From assembly GCA_015486155.1 (NCBI GenBank), contig WFSF01000099.1, positions 1 to 38,031 on the forward strand: 38,031 nucleotides of DNA. The letters run 5' to 3'. Positions 9,260-18,678 of this stretch are shown piece by piece. The position numbers were made by a program, and so were the translations under genes. The notes beneath the pieces were generated by a model. The model did not search any database, was not told where the DNA came from, and saw only the letters and a list, made by a program, of their open reading frames with translations. Position 1 is the stretch's first letter; every line of letters begins with the position of its first letter. This stretch comes from Armatimonadota bacterium. GTDB taxonomy: Bacteria; Armatimonadota; Hebobacteria; Hebobacterales; Hebobacteraceae.

Positions 9260-10168
9260 GTGAAAATCGTCCCATTTCGACCTGATCTTGCTTCCCAGAT
9301 CGCTGCCCTCTACAACGAGGCGATCGCGCCGGTGCCAGACTGTCACCCGGTGGCCCAGGAGCGGTTTGGCTCCATGGAAGGCATCGCCAGCCGAAATCTG
9401 CGGGATGAGGCCCTCATGGCGGCTGCGGGTGAGGATGGAGAGTTGCTCGGGTTCGCGCACGTCGGGGTTTCCCTGCCCCCGACCGAGGACTGGCAGCCCC
9501 CGGCCGACCAGCCGGTGATCCGGTTTCTCTACTACCGCGCGGGCGCGCGGCGGGCCGGGCAGGCCCTGCTCGAATGGGCCGAGGACTGGGCGCGTGAGCG
9601 CGGCGACTCCATCATCGCATATCACCAGCACTTCCGGTATCCTTTCTATCACGCGCCCTATTGCCATCTGTCCGAGCACATGGGGCATGTGCGGGCGCTC
9701 TTCGGGATGAACGGGTATCGTGAGGATGCGATGGAGGTCTATCTTCGTTGGGTGGACTTCACGCCCCCGGAGCCGGTGCGCCCCGACCTGGACTTCGAGC
9801 TCACGCGCGAAGAGAGCGAGTGCTCCTTCGGGTCTCGGGTGCGCTACCGCGCGGTCCAGGGCGGCCGCACCATCGGCTCCTGCACCATGGACCGCGGCCA
9901 CTGGTCCGATCCGGAGGGAGACCTGTGGTGCTTCTGCGACGGGCTCGGCGTCGAGGAGGAGTTTCAGGGCAAGCGCCTGGGGATGTTCCTGCTCTGCACC
10001 GGGCTGAAGGAAATGCACCGCGCGGGCTGCCGCCACGCCTCCATCACCACCGGCTGGGAGAACCACCGGGCCGCGCTCATGTACACCAACATGGGCTATC
10101 GCCACGGGGACCGCACTTGCAGCTACCAAAAGGAGCTGAACACGGCAAAGGCGCAGGCGAAGGAGTAG
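9260..10168 (+). CDS. GNAT family N-acetyltransferase
   Basis: C-terminal 'LGVEEEFQGKRLGMFLLCTGLKEMHRAGCRHASITTGWENHRAALMYTNMGY'; GTG at 9260 preceded by AGGAGG. Confidence 0.85.
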   Translation: MKIVPFRPDLASQIAALYNEAIAPVPDCHPVAQERFGSMEGIASRNLRDEALMAAAGEDGELLGFAHVGVSLPPTEDWQPPADQPVIRFLYYRAGARRAGQALLEWAEDWARERGDSIIAYHQHFRYPFYHAPYCHLSEHMGHVRALFGMNGYREDAMEVYLRWVDFTPPEPVRPDLDFELTREESECSFGSRVRYRAVQGGRTIGSCTMDRGHWSDPEGDLWCFCDGLGVEEEFQGKRLGMFLLCTGLKEMHRAGCRHASITTGWENHRAALMYTNMGYRHGDRTCSYQKELNTAKAQAKE

Positions 10169-10214
10169 TCCGCCGCCTGAGAGGTGAACATCCTTCGTCC
10201 GGGGAGGAATCGGC

Positions 10215-11018
10215 ATGGCGCGAGGCCGCACCAGCGTGCAGCGGAAGTGGGACCTGATCTCGCCCTACTACCAGACGGAGCACAAGATCCCCACCGACTT
10301 CGTGCACTACGGGCCGCACTGCCCGAACGAAGACAAATTGCAACTGATCGGGGAGGTGCGGGGCAAGCGGGTGCTGGAGATCGGGTGCGGAGGCGGGCAG
10401 AACGCCATCGCCTTCGCCAAGCGAGGAGCGGTCGCCACCGGAGTGGACATCTCGAACAAGCAGATCGAGTTCGCCCGCGCGCTCGCGTCGCGGGAGGGGG
10501 TGGAGGTGACCTTCCTGCGCGGGAACGTCGAGGATCTGTCCGCCATCGCCGACGCCACGCAGGACGTGGTGTTCTCCGCCTACGCGCTCCAGTTCGTGGA
10601 GCATATGGACCGCTGTTTCGGGGAGGTCGCCCGTGTCCTACGGCCGGGCGGGATGTTCGTGTTCAGCCTCGACCATCCGTTCTGGTACTGCCTGGCCGAG
10701 AAGGAACTGGTGGTGGAGAGCAGCTACTTCGACACCGCGTACTGGTATGAATGGGAGCAGGCGGGCATGTCCACCCATCCCAGGATGACGGAATATCACC
10801 GCACCCTGGGGGAATGGTATCGCCTATTGCGCGGCGCCGGCCTCGAGGTGCTGGACATCATCGAGCCGGAGCCGGTGGAGTTGGGCAGCGGCCAGGACTG
10901 GGGCGGATACTATGCGCCGGAGCGCCAGAAAATGGTCCCCGCGACCATCATTTGGAAGGCACGGAAACCGGCACGATCAGAGCCCGGGGAGGCGGCTCAG
11001 GCGATCTCTGTGCGTTGA
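10215..11018 (+). CDS. Class I SAM-dependent methyltransferase
   Basis: 'GKRVLEIGCGGGQNAIAFAKRGAVATGVDISNKQIEFAR' and 'VFSAYALQFVEHMDRCFGEVARVLRPGG'. Confidence 0.93.
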   Translation: MARGRTSVQRKWDLISPYYQTEHKIPTDFVHYGPHCPNEDKLQLIGEVRGKRVLEIGCGGGQNAIAFAKRGAVATGVDISNKQIEFARALASREGVEVTFLRGNVEDLSAIADATQDVVFSAYALQFVEHMDRCFGEVARVLRPGGMFVFSLDHPFWYCLAEKELVVESSYFDTAYWYEWEQAGMSTHPRMTEYHRTLGEWYRLLRGAGLEVLDIIEPEPVELGSGQDWGGYYAPERQKMVPATIIWKARKPARSEPGEAAQAISVR

Positions 11019-11043
11019 CTTCCCGCGCCTCTGATGGTATCAT
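11015..11043 (+). promoter_or_regulatory. Promoter TTGACT-17 bp-TATCAT overlapping the stop of the upstream methyltransferase
   Basis: TTGACT 11015-11020 and TATCAT 11038-11043 upstream of the 11106 CDS. Confidence 0.6.
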
Positions 11044-11105
11044 CCGGCCCCGTGAGGTGGAGCTGAAAACGGGGCAAAGTTCTCTGGCCGCAAAAGGAGT
11101 CTGCC

Positions 11106-13007
11106 GTGAAAGCAACCCTGGTTTTGCTCGCGCTGCTGACGGCTGTACTGGTCACTCCTGGACTACTGCTCGCCGAATCGGTCGGGCCCATGGCGGCGAT
11201 CACCGCGCCTCATCCGGGCATCACGGTCACCTCCGACACGGTGGACGTGGGAGTGGAATACGGGGCCGCGGACGGCCTCGAGGTCACGCGGGTGGCGCTG
11301 TTGGTGGACGGCGTGCAGGTGGGCGAAGCCGACTTCGACCCTCCCCGGACGACCGGCATGGCCTACTTCCCGTGGCGGACCGAGGAATATCAGGACGGCC
11401 ATCACGAGCTCACCGCGCGCGTGGTGGACTCCGAGGGGCGGGTGGGGACCCACACCATTTCGGTGCTCTTGCAGCGCGGCACCCTGAATCTCGACGACGC
11501 GTTGTATATCTCCTCCCCCCAGCCCGGCGCTACGGTGGCCGGCGTCACCGAGGTAAAGGTGGCCGGTGACCGGGAGGGCCAGGTGAAATACGTCATCTTC
11601 CTGGTGGACAATGTGTTCAAGGCGCTGACCAACGTGCGGCCCTTCACCTACCGCTGGGACACCTCGCAGTACCTGAACGGCTTGCATCGGCTGCAGGCGC
11701 GCGCATATCGAAATGACGGCACCCACTACTTGACTCCAGTGGTCGAGGTGAGGGTGGACAACCCGAGCGGGGCCACCACCCTTCGCCGGCCGGAGCCGGC
11801 CCCGGCGGCGCGGGTCACCCCGAAACCCGTCGTGCAGCTTCCGGCGCGCGCGGAGACCCCCTCCCTGCCGCCTCCCATGCATTCTGAGGCGCGCGCGCCC
11901 GAGTTGCAAACAGTAGAGGTGGCCGAACCGGAGGTGGCGCGGCCGGGAACGGCCCCCTTCGTGGGGCCCAGCGGGGACCTTATCACGCCGTCTGCAGCGG
12001 AGGTCACCGGGCGGAGCGGCGCAGTGGCTCCTCTGGAGATCGCGGCTCTCCCTCCGGCGGCGGAGAAGGTGGAGACTTCTACCCCTCGGACTAAGACCGC
12101 CGCGCTCAGCGCGAAGGCGGAGCAGAGCCCTCCGGCGCCCGAGCTGGCCGGCGCCGGGCTGATGGTGGAATCGATGCCAGAGCCGGCGGCGGTGGCGGTG
12201 GATTCGCTCCCTGCCCCGGCGGCGAAACCGGCTTCCGTCGCTTCCGCGGCGTCCCCTGTCGAGCCTATCGCGGCGGACGCGACCCCCGTCGAAGTCGCGG
12301 CGCTTCCGGGGTCCGGAGCAGCCAGCCCCACGACTTCAACGGCTCCCGCCCCGCCCGCACCGAAGGCGGTGGCGGCCGAGCATGTGGAAGAGGCGGTAGT
12401 CACCCAGATGCCCGAGGGCACGGTGAGAGTGCCCCACCCCGTCGTTCATTACGCCATGCTGCCTCCTCGCACCTCGGCGTCCGCCCCGGCCCCCAAAGTG
12501 GTTGCCGAACCCGCGTCCGACGCGGCCGGATACGTGGTGCAGGAGGGCGACTGCTTGTGGGAGATCGCCGCCAAGTACGGGGTCTCCGCGCGGGAGCTGG
12601 CCGAGGTGAACGGAATCGAGGATCCGAACCTCATCCACCCCGGCCAGAGGCTCCAGGTGCCCATCGTCAGGCTCTACGCCGACGGCAAGCCGATTGCCAC
12701 CGATGTGCCGGTTACCGTCGCCGATGGACGGACCATTGCCCCGTTCCGGAGTGTGGTGGAATCTCTGGGCGGCCAGGTGACCTGGGATGCCGCCGGCCGG
12801 CGCGCGGTCGGCTCCGCGCTGGGCCGCACCATCGCGGTCACCATCGGCAGCGAGGTGGCGCAGGTGGACGATTCCGAGATGACCATGGACGCGGCCGCGC
12901 AGTTGCAGGACAACCGCACGGTGGTACCGCTGAGGTTCCTGGGAGACGCGCTGAAGTTGAGTCTGAACTATGAGCCGGGCGCGGTGCACATCGCCCGCGC
13001 GAAGTGA
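11106..13007 (+). CDS. Secreted protein with Ig-like domains, long Ala/Pro-rich linker, LysM domain and copper-amine-oxidase-N-like domain
   Basis: Signal peptide; Ig-like 'ITAPHPGITVTSDTVDVGVEYGAAD'; LysM 'YVVQEGDCLWEIAAKYGVSARELAEVNGIEDPNLIHPGQRLQVP'; 'DGRTIAPFRSVVESLGGQVTWDAAGRRAV...DNRTVVPLRFLGDALKLSLNYE'. Confidence 0.88.
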   Translation: MKATLVLLALLTAVLVTPGLLLAESVGPMAAITAPHPGITVTSDTVDVGVEYGAADGLEVTRVALLVDGVQVGEADFDPPRTTGMAYFPWRTEEYQDGHHELTARVVDSEGRVGTHTISVLLQRGTLNLDDALYISSPQPGATVAGVTEVKVAGDREGQVKYVIFLVDNVFKALTNVRPFTYRWDTSQYLNGLHRLQARAYRNDGTHYLTPVVEVRVDNPSGATTLRRPEPAPAARVTPKPVVQLPARAETPSLPPPMHSEARAPELQTVEVAEPEVARPGTAPFVGPSGDLITPSAAEVTGRSGAVAPLEIAALPPAAEKVETSTPRTKTAALSAKAEQSPPAPELAGAGLMVESMPEPAAVAVDSLPAPAAKPASVASAASPVEPIAADATPVEVAALPGSGAASPTTSTAPAPPAPKAVAAEHVEEAVVTQMPEGTVRVPHPVVHYAMLPPRTSASAPAPKVVAEPASDAAGYVVQEGDCLWEIAAKYGVSARELAEVNGIEDPNLIHPGQRLQVPIVRLYADGKPIATDVPVTVADGRTIAPFRSVVESLGGQVTWDAAGRRAVGSALGRTIAVTIGSEVAQVDDSEMTMDAAAQLQDNRTVVPLRFLGDALKLSLNYEPGAVHIARAK

Positions 13008-13033
13008 CGGAGCTCACGGAGCACGCGCCATTC

Positions 13034-13066
13034 ACGGCAGGCCGGCGCGTCCGGCCTGCCGTTTCA
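13034..13066. terminator. Rho-independent-like terminator between convergent genes
   Basis: ACGGCAGGCCGG-CGCGT-CCGGCCTGCCGT, 12-bp perfect stem followed by TTCATTTC on the + strand. Confidence 0.75.
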
Positions 13067-13687
13067 TTTCAGCAGGAGCGCTCGCGCGGGCGCGGCCTCG
13101 CCGCCCGCAAGGCGCAGGGGGAGACAGATCAGGTGGTAGTCTCCCGGCTCGACCGCGGAGAGGTCCACGGCCTCCAGCAAGGGTATGCCCGCGCCGAGCA
13201 GCGCGAGGTGTGCCTCATGCCGCCCCGGCAGGTCAACGGAAAGTCCGTCCACGCCAACCAGAAGAGTCTCCCTCTCCACCAGATAGCGGGCGCCCTCCCC
13301 GGTGAGGTGGGCGGGGCGCTCCGGCATGGGGCCGCGGCGCACCCAGTTGGAGTTGTCCGTCCTCAGCAGCACGCGGGAGCGGGGCGCGATCTTCGCCGCC
13401 TCCAGCTCCGCGCGGCCGATTTCGATGTTCCCTCTCAGGTCCAGCACGCGCGCGGGGCCGATCAGCGCCTCCGGCGGGATCGCGTCCACCGTACCCTCAC
13501 CGGCGGAGAAGTGCAGGGGCGCGTCCAGGTGAGTGCCGGTGTGGGAGCCCAGCGCGAGGCGCGCGCCGAGTATGGTCGCGTCATGGCTCACATGCCGGCT
13601 GCGCTCGATCTTGACCCCGGGGTCTCCCGGCCACACCAGCATCTCCTCACAGATGGGCACGCTGATGTCGAAATATCGCACTCTCAT
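13064..13687 (-). CDS. Cyclase family protein (kynurenine-formamidase-like metal hydrolase)
   Basis: MRVRYFDISVPICEEMLVWPGDP...LGSHTGTHLDAPLHF (HxGTHxDxPxHF motif). The ORF can extend to 13723, but the ATG at 13687 fits the family N-terminus. Confidence 0.9.
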   Translation of the reverse strand: MRVRYFDISVPICEEMLVWPGDPGVKIERSRHVSHDATILGARLALGSHTGTHLDAPLHFSAGEGTVDAIPPEALIGPARVLDLRGNIEIGRAELEAAKIAPRSRVLLRTDNSNWVRRGPMPERPAHLTGEGARYLVERETLLVGVDGLSVDLPGRHEAHLALLGAGIPLLEAVDLSAVEPGDYHLICLPLRLAGGEAAPARALLLK

Positions 13688-13890
13688 AGTGGGGCACAGA
13701 TTCGCCGGGGTGGGGCGGAACACCCTCCTTTCCGCCGCGGACTGACACGCGAACGAGGAGGATGCGGAACTTTATGTTCGGGGTCGTGGTCTAAGCAAGT
13801 GTTCACAGCCGAGACAGACTCGTCCTCGAAGCCAGTTCCGAGGCCCTGTCATGCGACACGCAGGGTAGTTCCCTAAAGGAGCGATCTCTC

Positions 13891-16800
13891 ATGTCAAGAG
13901 CGAAGGCTGGCATTCTCCGCCTGGCGGTATTGATTCTCGTCGCGATGCCCCTCATATTCGACCTGGGGTCCAGAGCAGCCCTATCCTCCAACGAGCTGTC
14001 GCCGCTCCAGACCATCGTCCGCGGGCAGAGCCGATGGCTTGCCGGAGGGCCCGCCTCGCTGCGGGTCATCGTCACCAACCACGAGACCGGACGCCCGGTA
14101 AGGGGGGCGGTCCACCTCACGCTCACCCCCACCGATCAGCAGGCGATCGGCACCCAGCGTCTCTACAGCGGGGAGCTGAAGCAGGGAACCATGGAGGCGG
14201 CCTTCGAGGTCCCGGAGCTGAACCCCGGCACCTACGAACTCGCCGTGCGGGTGGTATCGGAGCTGGGCGTGGATGTGGTGAAAAGACCCGTCACCATCGC
14301 GCGGGAGACGCGGGTGTTGCTCACCACCGACAAACCTCTCTATCAGCCGGGTCAGACCATGCACCTGCGCGCGCTGGCCCTGCGACTTCCCTCCATGCGT
14401 CCGGCGGCAGGAGACCCGGTCACCTTCGAGGTGGAGGACGCGAAGGGCAACAAGGTGTTCAAGCAGACCGCGGCGGTCTCCGAGTACGGCGTCGCCTCCG
14501 CGAAGTTCGTCCTCGCCGACGAGGTGAACATGGGGCGATACAAGGTGCGCGCCGTCACCCCCGACGGCCGCGCCGAGCGGACCGTGGAGGTGGAGCGATA
14601 TGTGCTCCCAAAGTTCAAGGTCACTCTCACCACCGACAAACCCTACTATCTCCCCGGAGAGCGGATGACGGGCAAGGTGCAGGCCGACTACTTCTTCGGA
14701 AAGCCCACCTCCCAGGCCGAGGCGCTCATCACGCTGTCCTCGTTCGACGTGAAGTTTCACGAGTTCTCCGAGATCAAGGGCAAGACCGATGAGAACGGCA
14801 CTTTCCGGTTCGAGTGCGCGCTGCCGGACTACTTCGTGGGACAGCCCCTGGAGCAGGGCAAGGCCTTCGTGAAGGTGGAGGTGGAGGTTACCGACCGCGC
14901 CGAGCACACCGAGAAGATCACTGAGATGGTGCCGGTGGCGAAGGATCCGATGCTCGTGACGGTGGTGCCCGAATCGGGGGAGTTGAAGCCGGGGCTGGAC
15001 AACATCGTGTACGTGCTGGTCTCCACCCCGGACGGAAAGCCGGTGGCGGGGGCAACGGTACTCGCGGGGGCCGGCCCGGGCAATATCACCTCCGTCGCTC
15101 CGGAGAACCGAGTGCGGGGCGTGACCGATGCGGCGGGGATGTTCGAGTGGCGCCTACGCCCGAAGCCGGAAGATCGAATGCTCAATGTGATCGTAAACGA
15201 CAGCCGGGGACATGAGGTGGAGCGATCGGTGGAGGCGGCCAACAGTGGCGGGCAGGCATTGTTGTTGCGGGCCGACCGCGCCCTGGCGAAGGTCGGCGAT
15301 AGCGTCCATTTCACCGTCCTTTCCACCAAGCAGAGAGGGACGACTTATGTTGACGTAATCCGCGACAAGCAAACGGTGTTGACGCGGACGGTGGAGGTGA
15401 AGAACGGGCGGGCGAAGTTCTCCCTTTCCCTCACCTCCGACCTCGCGGGCACCCTCCAGGTGCACGCGTACCAGATTCTGCCGGACGAGAACATCATCCG
15501 CGACACCCGCCTGCTCTACGTGTCGCCCGCCGACGATCTGGTGGTGGAGGTGAAACCCGATAAGGATACCTATCGGCCGGGAGACCCCGCGCGGCTGCGC
15601 TTCTTCGTGCGTGACCAGGAGGGACGGCCCGTGCAGGCCGCTCTGGGAGTGACCATCGTGGACGAGAGCGTATTTGCGCTCCAAGAGATGCAGCCCGGCC
15701 TCGAGAGGATCTATTTCGCGCTGGAAAAGGAGCTGATGAAGCCGCGCTACGAGATACACGGCTTCACCCCGGAGGGCGTCGTCACCGGCCAACTGCCGTT
15801 TCGCGCCCCCGCGCCGGCGGAGGAGGAGGCGCTGCGACAAAGGGCGGCCGCCGTGCTCTTCGCTGCCTCTCAGCCGCGGGACCCCTATACTCTCACGGCC
15901 GACAGCTACCAGGAGCGCGTGGAGAAGATGAAGGAGCGGTGGGCGAAGGAGATGGCGCGCGATGCGGAGCGGATAGACCGCGCGCTCAAGCGCTACTACG
16001 AGCGGCACCGCCGGTATCTCGCGGAGAAGGATGGCATCACCACCCTGGTGGACGAAGGCCTGCTCCATCGGCGCGATCTCAAGGACCGCTGGGGGCGTGA
16101 TTACCGGGTGCGGTGGTGGAGAACCAACTGCGCGCTGGACTCCGCGGGCCCGGACGGCCGGTGGAACACCAGCGACGACCTGCGGAACATCGGGCAGTGG
16201 GCGCTGGAGGGCAATATGCCCGGGCGGGCGGTCCTGGGCGCCAGAGGAGGCGGGGGCCGCCGCGGGGGAATCGCGATGGACATGATGATGGAGAAGGCGA
16301 TGGCCGCGCCGCCGGCGGCGGCGCGCGCGGCCGCCGCGGGCCAGCCCCAGGTCCGCCTGCGGCAGTTCTTCCCGGAGACCATGTACGTGAATCCATCGGT
16401 GATCACCGATGAGCGCGGCCGCGCCTCGGTCACCGTGCAGATGGCCGATTCCATCACCACCTGGCGGATGCAGACGCTGGCTTCGTCCCAACGCGGGCAG
16501 CTGGGCAGCGATACGAAGGGGTTGCGAGTGTTCCAGGACTTCTTCATCGACATCGATCTGCCGGTGGCTCTCACCCAGAACGACGAAATCTCCATCCCCA
16601 TCGCGGTCTACAACTACCTGCCGAAGAGCCAGACCGTGCGCCTGAGCCTGGAGCGAGATCCCTGGTTCGAGCTGGTGGGGGACAAAGCGGAGAAGTCGCT
16701 GGACATCGGCCCGTCGGACATCACCGTCGCGTATTACCGCATCCGCGCCAAGGAGATCGGGAACCACTCGCTCACCGTTCACGCGCAGGGATCCAGGTTG

Positions 16801-18450
16801 AGCGACGCCATCAAGCGCAAGATCGAGGTTCTCCCTGACGGCGAGGAGCACCGGGACACCTGGAACGACCGCCTGGCGGGGACCGTCGAGAGGACCGTCA
16901 CTCTCCCCAAGGCGGCCATCCCCCGGGCCTCCACCATCCTGGTGAAGATCTACCCCGGCCTGTTCAGCCAGGCGGTGGAGGGGTTGGATTCGCTGTTGCG
17001 GATGCCGTTCGGGTGTTTCGAGCAGACCAGCTCGGTGACCTATCCGAACGTGTTGGTGATCGACTACATGAAGTCCACGAACAAGATCACCCCCGAGATC
17101 CAGATGAAGGCCGAGCAGTACATCAACGTGGGTTACCAGCGTCTGGTCTCGTTCGAGGTGAAGGGCGGCGGGTTCTCGTGGTTCGGGAACGCGCCGGCCC
17201 ACAAGGTGCTCACCGCCTACGGGCTGCTCGAGTTCCACGACATGAGCCGCGTCCACGAGGTGGACCCGAACCTCATCACCCGCACCCAGAACTGGCTCGT
17301 GGGCCTTCAGCAGAAGGACGGCTCGTGGGAGCCGGACAAGGGCGGGATCGCCGAGGGCATCATCAACCGCCAGACCGACACCCTGCGGGTAACCGCCTAC
17401 ATCACCTGGGCGCTCGCCGAGTCGGGCTATCGGGGGGGTGCGCTCGATCGCGCCTTCGGATACCTCGATGCTCACTGGCGTGAAGCAAGGGACCCCTATG
17501 CGCTGGCGGTGCTCGCCAACGCGTACCTGAGCTCCGGCCGCGAGGGAGATACGACCGGGCAGGTGGTGGATGCGCTGGCCAAGGCGGCGACGGTGGAAAA
17601 GGATGTCGCCTACTGGCGCACCGAAGGCCCCACCTTCACCTCCGCCCAGAACGGCTCCGCGGACCTGGAGACCACCGCGCTGGCCGCCTATGCTCTGGTC
17701 AAATCCGGCCGGCATGTGCTCCTGACGAACAAGGCAATCACCTATCTCATCCGCTCCAAGGACAGCTTCGGCACCTGGCGCACGACGCAGGCCACCGTCT
17801 GGTCTCTGAAGGCGCTGCTGGCGAGCCTGAAGAAGGCGGCCGAGGACATTGACGCGACGGCCACCATAGAGGTCAACGGGAAGCGGGCCGGCGAGTTCCG
17901 CATCACCCCGAAGGACTACGAGGTGGTCAGACAGGTGGACGCCAAGCAGTTGATTCACGATGGCGACAACCAGGTGAAGATCACCCTCAAGGGAAAGGGC
18001 AGCGCGCTCTATCAGATAGTGGCGAAATACTACTTGCCGTGGGCCCTGGTGCGGCCGCCCCGACAGGAGCTGCTCTCCATTGACGTGTCCTATGACCGCA
18101 CCGCGCTGCGGACCGATGACCTCCTCACCGCGCGGGTGAGCGTGGTGAACAACGACCCGCGGACCTGCAACATGGTGGTGATCGACCTCGGAGTCCCGCC
18201 TGGATTCGAGGTGCAGACCGCGGACCTGGATCGGCTGGTGGAGAAGCGCGTGGTGCAGAAGTACACCCTGGCCGCCAGACAGATCATCGTCTACCTGGAC
18301 AAGCTCGCCTCCCGCAAGCCGCTGGAGTTCAGCTACCGCCTGCGGGCGAAATTCCCCATCAAGGCGGCCACGCCGGCCTCCCGAGTGTACCGGTACTACA
18401 ACCCCGAGGTCGAGGCCACGGCCAAGCCGGTAGAGTTGACGGTTCGATAG
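13891..18450 (+). CDS. Alpha-2-macroglobulin family protein with thioester motif (GCFEQ)
   Basis: MG domains ('TDKPLYQPGQTMHLRALAL', 'YFFGKPTSQAEALITLSSFD'), bait-type region, 'SITTWRMQTLASS', thioester 'MPFGCFEQTSSVTYPNVLV' (codons 17011-17025), C-terminal receptor-like domain. Confidence 0.96.
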   Translation: MSRAKAGILRLAVLILVAMPLIFDLGSRAALSSNELSPLQTIVRGQSRWLAGGPASLRVIVTNHETGRPVRGAVHLTLTPTDQQAIGTQRLYSGELKQGTMEAAFEVPELNPGTYELAVRVVSELGVDVVKRPVTIARETRVLLTTDKPLYQPGQTMHLRALALRLPSMRPAAGDPVTFEVEDAKGNKVFKQTAAVSEYGVASAKFVLADEVNMGRYKVRAVTPDGRAERTVEVERYVLPKFKVTLTTDKPYYLPGERMTGKVQADYFFGKPTSQAEALITLSSFDVKFHEFSEIKGKTDENGTFRFECALPDYFVGQPLEQGKAFVKVEVEVTDRAEHTEKITEMVPVAKDPMLVTVVPESGELKPGLDNIVYVLVSTPDGKPVAGATVLAGAGPGNITSVAPENRVRGVTDAAGMFEWRLRPKPEDRMLNVIVNDSRGHEVERSVEAANSGGQALLLRADRALAKVGDSVHFTVLSTKQRGTTYVDVIRDKQTVLTRTVEVKNGRAKFSLSLTSDLAGTLQVHAYQILPDENIIRDTRLLYVSPADDLVVEVKPDKDTYRPGDPARLRFFVRDQEGRPVQAALGVTIVDESVFALQEMQPGLERIYFALEKELMKPRYEIHGFTPEGVVTGQLPFRAPAPAEEEALRQRAAAVLFAASQPRDPYTLTADSYQERVEKMKERWAKEMARDAERIDRALKRYYERHRRYLAEKDGITTLVDEGLLHRRDLKDRWGRDYRVRWWRTNCALDSAGPDGRWNTSDDLRNIGQWALEGNMPGRAVLGARGGGGRRGGIAMDMMMEKAMAAPPAAARAAAAGQPQVRLRQFFPETMYVNPSVITDERGRASVTVQMADSITTWRMQTLASSQRGQLGSDTKGLRVFQDFFIDIDLPVALTQNDEISIPIAVYNYLPKSQTVRLSLERDPWFELVGDKAEKSLDIGPSDITVAYYRIRAKEIGNHSLTVHAQGSRLSDAIKRKIEVLPDGEEHRDTWNDRLAGTVERTVTLPKAAIPRASTILVKIYPGLFSQAVEGLDSLLRMPFGCFEQTSSVTYPNVLVIDYMKSTNKITPEIQMKAEQYINVGYQRLVSFEVKGGGFSWFGNAPAHKVLTAYGLLEFHDMSRVHEVDPNLITRTQNWLVGLQQKDGSWEPDKGGIAEGIINRQTDTLRVTAYITWALAESGYRGGALDRAFGYLDAHWREARDPYALAVLANAYLSSGREGDTTGQVVDALAKAATVEKDVAYWRTEGPTFTSAQNGSADLETTALAAYALVKSGRHVLLTNKAITYLIRSKDSFGTWRTTQATVWSLKALLASLKKAAEDIDATATIEVNGKRAGEFRITPKDYEVVRQVDAKQLIHDGDNQVKITLKGKGSALYQIVAKYYLPWALVRPPRQELLSIDVSYDRTALRTDDLLTARVSVVNNDPRTCNMVVIDLGVPPGFEVQTADLDRLVEKRVVQKYTLAARQIIVYLDKLASRKPLEFSYRLRAKFPIKAATPASRVYRYYNPEVEATAKPVELTVR

Positions 18451-18510
18451 AATCACATAGCAATCGCAGTTTTACGAAGTTTTACGAAGCGTTGAATATT
18501 CGGAACCGAT

Positions 18511-18548
18511 AAAGGGGAACCGACGAGAGACCGTCGGTTCCCCTTTTC
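18511..18548 (+). terminator. Strong terminator after the alpha-2-macroglobulin gene
   Basis: AAAGGGGAACCGACG-AGAGAC-CGTCGGTTCCCCTTTT; 15-bp perfect stem ending in a T-run. Confidence 0.9.
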
Positions 18549-18678
18549 GCCGTCATTGAGCCCGCAGGGCAGAGAGTGCATTCTACGTGGCACTCCCGGC
18601 CCTCCCGCCAGAGAACGTTCGTCCTCCGGAGAAGGCGCGTCGGCGGCCCATCTTCGGCCGGCCCCCTACGATATGTAT

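Noticed and set aside
15154-18456. 1100-aa minus-strand ORF opposite the alpha-2-macroglobulin gene
   Set aside because: His/Arg/Gly-rich low-complexity translation typical of the complementary frame of a high-GC gene; the plus strand encodes a clear family protein.
18470-18489. Tandem TTTTACGAAG repeat after the alpha-2-macroglobulin stop
   Set aside because: Only two copies of 10 bp; no CRISPR-like or satellite structure.
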